Source of the DNA: Alphaproteobacteria bacterium
Lineage (GTDB): Bacteria; Pseudomonadota; Alphaproteobacteria; Micropepsales; Micropepsaceae
Length of the DNA: 64,000 nucleotides
Reading direction: 5' to 3'
Assembly: GCA_025350465.1 (NCBI GenBank)
Contig: JANXXU010000048.1
Span: 1 to 64,000, forward strand
Below the pieces are notes generated by a model. It was not told the DNA's origin, ran no database searches, and worked only from the letters and a program-made list of their open reading frames with translations. The position numbers and the translations under genes are program-made. Below, one piece after another: positions 60,368 to 64,000 of this stretch (the first letter of the stretch is position 1; every line of letters starts with the position of its first letter).

Positions 60368-60474
60368 TCCTTCCGGGCTTGATAGTCCTCGCCGGTTTTG
60401 TGTTCGGACTCTTCGTTGGCGAGCGGAAATCTCGCAAGCGCAGAATCTTCGCCAAGAGGACTGCTCACTTCTGA
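60355..60474 (+). CDS. Very small single-TM protein (39 residues)
   Basis: ATG 60355 lies inside the end of the preceding ORF, with GAGGG about 7 nt upstream. It encodes one TM helix (LILPGLIVLAGFVFGLFVG) and a strongly basic tail (ERKSRKRRIFAKR). The hydrophobic-then-basic design mirrors its neighbour, so the two may be a coupled pair. Short length makes a chance ORF possible. Confidence 0.42.
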   Translation: MDALILPGLIVLAGFVFGLFVGERKSRKRRIFAKRTAHF

Positions 60475-60533
60475 TCGCGGCTTGAAGCGAAGCGGTTGAG
60501 GAGTGGGTGATCGTGCGCAATAGTGCGCGTACG

Positions 60534-61697
60534 ATGAACCTCGCCCAACCGCTTCCCTTTTCCTTCGAGCCTGCCACGCTGCCGCCTGAGGCGGAACGCC
60601 TACGCGCAGACGTGCGTGCCTTCCTGGCGACGGAGCTGCAATCGCTAGCGCCGGAACTCAAGGCGCGTTCGTGGGGCGGCTTCGATCCGGCGTTTTCGAA
60701 GAAGCTGGGCGCACGCGGTCTGATCGGCCTGACATGGCCTAAGAAATATGGCGGTCACGAACGCTCAGCCTTGGAGCGTTATGTGGTGATCGAAGAGTTG
60801 CTCGCGGCCGGCGCGCCGGTGGCCGCGCATTGGGTAGCCGATCGCCAGAGCGGCCCGTTGCTGCTGAAGTTCGGAACGGAAGAGCAGCGTCAACGCTGCC
60901 TGCCCGGCATCGCCAAAGGCGAGCTTTATTTCGCGATCGGCATGAGCGAACCGGACTCCGGCTCCGACCTTGCAAGTGTGCGTACGCGCGCGACCAAGAC
61001 GAACGAAGGCTGGCGCGTTCGTGGCACGAAATTATGGAGTTCGGGCGCCCATCGCTCGCAATATATGATCGCCCTGTTTCGCACCGGCGACAGTGTCGAT
61101 CAGCGCCAACTGGGGCTGTCGCAATTCCTGGTCGACTTATCGTTGCCGGGGATTCACATCCGCCCCATCGATGATTTGACCGGACACCGCCACTTCAACG
61201 AAGTCGTCTTTGACGATGCGCTGTTGCCGGAAGATGCCTTGATCGGGAACGAAGGCCAAGGCTGGAGCCAAGTGACGGCCGAACTTGCTTACGAACGCTC
61301 GGGGCCCGAACGTTTCCTCTCCAGCATGATGCTGCTCAAGCACCTGATCGGTGCTGCCGGAAGCAATCCGTCGCAGCGGGTCGCGGTCGCTTTGGGGCGG
61401 CTCGCGGCGCATCTCCAGATATTGCGGGGACTTTCGATTTCCGTCGCCACCCAACTCGAGCGCGGCGCCAATCCGGCGCTCGAGGCCGCGATCGTCAAGG
61501 ATTTGGGTGCGGTCTTCGAACAGGAAATTCCGCAACTCGCACACGACCTCTTCGGCGAGGAGCCGTCGCTCGATGCCGACGATGCGATGCTGCGCGTTCA
61601 AGCCTATCTGACGCAGATCTCGCCAGCGTTCTCGTTGCGCGGCGGTACCCGCGAAATTCTGCGCGGTATCATCGCCCGCGGGTTGGGGCTTCGATGA
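60534..61697 (+). CDS. Acyl-CoA dehydrogenase, larger subunit of a pair
   Basis: A 387-residue flavoprotein with the full acyl-CoA dehydrogenase layout: YFAIGMSEPDSGSDLASVRT (FAD/substrate site, near residue 130), VRGTKLWSSGAHRSQYMIAL, FNEVVFDDALLPEDALIG and a C-terminal SLRGGTREILRGIIARGLG. ATG 60534 was chosen; GTG 60513 has a better SD (GAGGAG) and would add seven residues. The following acyl-CoA dehydrogenase overlaps it by 4 nt, pointing to a heteromeric alpha2beta2 enzyme as in steroid and long-chain degradation. Confidence 0.92.
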   Translation: MNLAQPLPFSFEPATLPPEAERLRADVRAFLATELQSLAPELKARSWGGFDPAFSKKLGARGLIGLTWPKKYGGHERSALERYVVIEELLAAGAPVAAHWVADRQSGPLLLKFGTEEQRQRCLPGIAKGELYFAIGMSEPDSGSDLASVRTRATKTNEGWRVRGTKLWSSGAHRSQYMIALFRTGDSVDQRQLGLSQFLVDLSLPGIHIRPIDDLTGHRHFNEVVFDDALLPEDALIGNEGQGWSQVTAELAYERSGPERFLSSMMLLKHLIGAAGSNPSQRVAVALGRLAAHLQILRGLSISVATQLERGANPALEAAIVKDLGAVFEQEIPQLAHDLFGEEPSLDADDAMLRVQAYLTQISPAFSLRGGTREILRGIIARGLGLR

Positions 61698-62725
61698 ACG
61701 AAACCACGACATTGTTATGTGATGCGGCACACCGTCTCTTCACCGAGCATGTTACCGCTCATGTCTTGAAGGCGGCCGAGCAGGGCATCTGGCCCGACCG
61801 GCTTTGGGATGCTGTCGACCAGGCAGGGTTCCTTGATGTGCTCGCCGAACCGGAAGCGCCGATTGCGGAACGATTGAGACACGCAAGCGCTTTGCTCAAG
61901 GTTGCTGCGCGTCACCTCGCGCCGATACCGCTCGGCGAAACGATCGTCGTGCGAATGCTCCTTGCCGCGCGCGACGTTGAAATTCCGCAGGGTCCGCTGA
62001 GCTTCGGCCTTATCGATGGACACACTCACGTCCACGGGGATCACAGTCACGTCGCCGGCCGCGCCCACCGCATCCCTCACGCTCGCGCGGCGAAGAGCGT
62101 GCTCCTCGCTTCGGCTGACGGAGCCGACGCCGTGCTCGTGACAACGCGGCGCGTCAAGCTCACCGAAGGCCGGAATATCGCCGGCGAAGCGCGCGACGAC
62201 CTCGCGCTCTCAGACACTGCCGGGGTAACCGTCCGCGACGTCCCTGGCGGCACGCTCAAGGCGATCGGCGCCGCACTGCGCTCTATTCAAATTGCTGGCG
62301 TGCTCGAGCGCGTTATGCTTCAGACCACCGATTATGCCCGCATGCGCGTGCAATTCGGCAAACCGATTGCGGCTTTTCAGGCGATTCAGCAGCAATTGGC
62401 GGTGTTGGCGGGGCAGGTGGCTGCCGCAGGCATGGCGGCCGATATGGCCATGGCCGACTTAGGATCGCCTTTACGCCTGGCACGCTCGGCTGCCTATGCC
62501 AAGATTCGCTGCGGCGAAGCGGCGGGAATTTCCGCCTCGATCGCGCATCAAGTGCACGGCGCGATCGGCATCACTCACGAACATAGTTTGCATTTCGCGA
62601 CGCGCCGCTTGTGGTCGTGGCGTGCCGAGTTTGGGCCGGAGAGCGATTGGGCCGAGCATATCGGGGACGCAGCCGCACGTGACGGCCAAGACGAATTTTG
62701 GCCGGCTCTTACTCGTTCAACGTGA
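61694..62725 (+). CDS. Acyl-CoA dehydrogenase, smaller partner subunit
   Basis: A 343-residue acyl-CoA dehydrogenase-fold protein. C-terminal blocks are recognisable (YARMRVQFGKPIAAFQAIQQ near residue 218; RCGEAAGISASIAHQVHGAI), while the middle beta domain is degraded and the GxxEI end motif is absent. Such proteins usually act as the second subunit with the larger acyl-CoA dehydrogenase encoded immediately upstream (ATGA overlap). A His-rich run (DGHTHVHGDHSHVAGRAH, near residue 113) is unusual and could bind metal. Confidence 0.88.
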   Translation: MNETTTLLCDAAHRLFTEHVTAHVLKAAEQGIWPDRLWDAVDQAGFLDVLAEPEAPIAERLRHASALLKVAARHLAPIPLGETIVVRMLLAARDVEIPQGPLSFGLIDGHTHVHGDHSHVAGRAHRIPHARAAKSVLLASADGADAVLVTTRRVKLTEGRNIAGEARDDLALSDTAGVTVRDVPGGTLKAIGAALRSIQIAGVLERVMLQTTDYARMRVQFGKPIAAFQAIQQQLAVLAGQVAAAGMAADMAMADLGSPLRLARSAAYAKIRCGEAAGISASIAHQVHGAIGITHEHSLHFATRRLWSWRAEFGPESDWAEHIGDAAARDGQDEFWPALTRST

Positions 62726-62753
62726 TCGATCCACCGCGACCGAGGCGAGACGT

Positions 62754-63104
62754 CTAGTGGCGTTTCGTCGAGGCTTCGATCTGCGATGCACCGTTTTGCA
62801 TCGCGTGCTGCGTTACTTCCGCGACCTTGGCAAAGTGCTGGGCGTATTCGCCGGAGACTTGCTTCGCCCACGACTGCTGCAGGGCGGCGACATCTTCCCA
62901 GTTCTTGCAACGCAAGAATTCGCTGGCAGCCTCGGCATTTTTCTCAAGCCGACGGGTTGCGAATTGCAGATAGTATTGCTGCAGCTCGGTCATCGTCTTG
63001 AACATGGTGTGAACGGATCCGACCATCGCGTCGGAAAATGCAGTGGCGCTCTCGGGGATGATCGTATCGCTCGCGCGTGACTGTTCTCGTCTGGCTTGGG
63101 ACAT
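62754..63104 (-). CDS. Phasin family protein
   Basis: A 116-residue amphipathic helical protein: MTELQQYYLQFATRRLEKNA, ASEFLRCKNWEDVAALQQSW and QVSGEYAQHFAKVAEVTQHA match the phasin fold. Phasins coat polyhydroxyalkanoate granules, in keeping with the acyl-CoA genes around it, although no PHA synthase gene is visible here. Convergent with the acyl-CoA dehydrogenase pair (28-nt gap). Confidence 0.88.
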   Translation of the reverse strand: MSQARREQSRASDTIIPESATAFSDAMVGSVHTMFKTMTELQQYYLQFATRRLEKNAEAASEFLRCKNWEDVAALQQSWAKQVSGEYAQHFAKVAEVTQHAMQNGASQIEASTKRH

Positions 63105-63456
63105 CGCGTCGATTCCTTTTCGCTCTGAGCCCCCGCTCTCGAATCAAAGTGTACCCGATCCCCGCCACGGGATTTTGGCCAATTGCAAGTGATCCCCATA
63201 AAACCCAGGAATTCCGGACGCCCGACGGCGCTTCCTCGCCCACCTGTGATTTGGCTCACAGGGCATTCATGCCGACCGGGGAACATCGACCGTCAGCGAT
63301 CGAGCCATCGAGCGCTCAAGCGGACACGCCGCTAATGGTCATTTGGAGTGCCCGGATTAACTCCAATTATGATCTCTGATCGAAGCAAAGGCGTCATTCT
63401 GGCCTTGAGGTCCCATTCATGCTGGGTTCAGTGTGCAACTCCTAGTTTCGGGCCCA
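63105..63456. promoter_or_regulatory. 352-nt divergent intergenic region
   Basis: Between the phasin gene and the PepSY gene, read in opposite directions. No RNA, repeat or coding frame was recognised. AT-richer patches occur around 63350-63380 (GATTAACTCCAATTATGATC), a plausible promoter position for the PepSY/response-regulator operon. Confidence 0.45.
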
Positions 63457-63933
63457 ATGCATAGGATTTTGCTGACAATTATCTTGGCTTCATTCGCACT
63501 CGCCTTGGCTCCGACCGCCCAAGCCGACCGGGGCGACAACTGGCGCGGCTGGAAGGAAGACCACCGCAGCGATCGGCATGCCGATCACCCGGGGCCGAAC
63601 ATCCGCCCGCCGCCCACCCCGGAGGGGCCACAGGGCCGAGACGACAACGACGCTTGGCGGAACGGTCGCGGCGACGACCGACGGCCGTGGTTTGGCCGGC
63701 GCGAACATGATCGCGCTCGCGAAGGTGTCATGCACGGACGCATGATCCCGCTCGAAGAGTTGGAGGATCGAATCGCGCGTTCGACGCCGGGATTTCGCAT
63801 CGGCAATCCGGAGCTTTTGATGTTGGACGGCCGCTCGGTCTATCGTATCCGCTGGCGAACGCCCGACGGCCATATCCTCATCCTTTTCGCCGACGCGGAG
63901 ACGGGTCAAGTGCTAGACATTCGCGGCCGCTGA
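63457..63933 (+). CDS. Exported PepSY-domain protein
   Basis: A 158-residue protein with a signal peptide (RILLTIILASFALALAPTAQA), a highly charged Arg/Asp/Pro linker (about residues 25-90) and a C-terminal PepSY-like domain: LEELEDRIARSTPGFRIGNP, DGRSVYRIRWRTPDGHILIL and DAETGQVLDIRG. PepSY proteins of this size often precede two-component genes and are thought to modulate the sensor. The response-regulator gene follows by 14 nt. ATG 63457 is preferred to GTG 63433. Confidence 0.85.
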   Translation: MHRILLTIILASFALALAPTAQADRGDNWRGWKEDHRSDRHADHPGPNIRPPPTPEGPQGRDDNDAWRNGRGDDRRPWFGRREHDRAREGVMHGRMIPLEELEDRIARSTPGFRIGNPELLMLDGRSVYRIRWRTPDGHILILFADAETGQVLDIRGR

Positions 63934-63947
63934 CGGATCAAAAATCG

Positions 63948-64000
63948 ATGCGCGTGCTTGTAGTTGAAGATGATCCAGACCTGCTGCGCTTGCTCGCCGG
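63948..64000 (+). CDS. Response regulator, N-terminal fragment (runs off the window)
   Basis: Only the first 17 codons are present: MRVLVVEDDPDLLRLLA. This is the first strand and acidic DD pair of a CheY-like receiver domain, probably an OmpR-type regulator given the PepSY gene immediately upstream. The rest lies beyond base 64000. Confidence 0.8.
   Translation, partial: MRVLVVEDDPDLLRLLA

Overview
The window looks like chromosome of a moderately high-GC alphaproteobacterium, most likely Hyphomicrobiales (Rhizobiales) or a near relative. The inference rests on gene families rather than a marker gene: two DUF2336 proteins, DUF1491, DUF2849, DUF934, DUF4424, a DUF5330-like protein, a DUF1214/DUF1254 pair, a Ros/MucR regulator, a phasin and DivJ/PleC-class histidine kinases. 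There is no rRNA, CRISPR array, recognisable insertion sequence or prophage. Genes are dense, with many 1-4 nt stop/start overlaps and several convergent 3' overlaps.

Layout. 1-5 kb: tRNA-Gln, an ABM protein, an HSL-type esterase, a crotonase, a small membrane protein, a DUF559 gene between inverted hairpin repeats, and an FAD dehydrogenase. 5-11 kb: a ThDP enzyme, membrane proteins, a PDZ protein, an SPFH protein overlapping a divergent NAD-kinase-like gene, a UPF0016 remnant with a nonsense codon, and a YCII protein. 11-19 kb: a GH5 glycosidase, msrB, then MaoC, ChaC, acyl-CoA synthetase, a second crotonase and a GNAT. 19-26 kb: a serine hydrolase, two tandem MFS paralogues, and a CPA1 antiporter with a cyclic-nucleotide-binding domain next to a DUF4424 protein. 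26-36 kb: DUF2336, an orphan ParA with a ribbon-helix-helix partner, an ion antiporter, MucR, a GIY-YIG-like protein, a large cysteine-rich orphan, SufE and a GNAT. 36-48 kb: a PAS histidine kinase convergent with a degenerate BcsA-like protein carrying PilZ, then DUF1491, nitronate monooxygenase, an AarF/ABC1 kinase, prfC, the second DUF2336, a PLP decarboxylase and a second histidine kinase. 48-55 kb: an assimilatory sulfite/nitrite reductase operon, a NitT/TauT-type ABC transporter, DUF1214/DUF1254 and DUF3137. 55-64 kb: a class A PBP, a GH42 beta-galactosidase, two tiny overlapping membrane ORFs, a two-subunit acyl-CoA dehydrogenase, a phasin, a PepSY protein and the start of a response regulator.

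Functional themes are acyl-CoA and lipid catabolism (esterase, crotonases, MaoC, acyl-CoA synthetase, acyl-CoA dehydrogenases, phasin), sulfur/nitrogen assimilation, glycan hydrolysis (GH5, GH42) and envelope/cell-cycle control (PBP1A, histidine kinases, ParA).

The observations most worth a second look are a family of paired, inverted, hairpin-plus-tail repeats, one pair of which encloses a DUF559 endonuclease-like gene; an orphan ParA and its RHH partner that share a P[VI]FGRR peptide; and a BcsA-like protein that keeps the family scaffold and PilZ domain but has lost the glycosyltransferase motifs.
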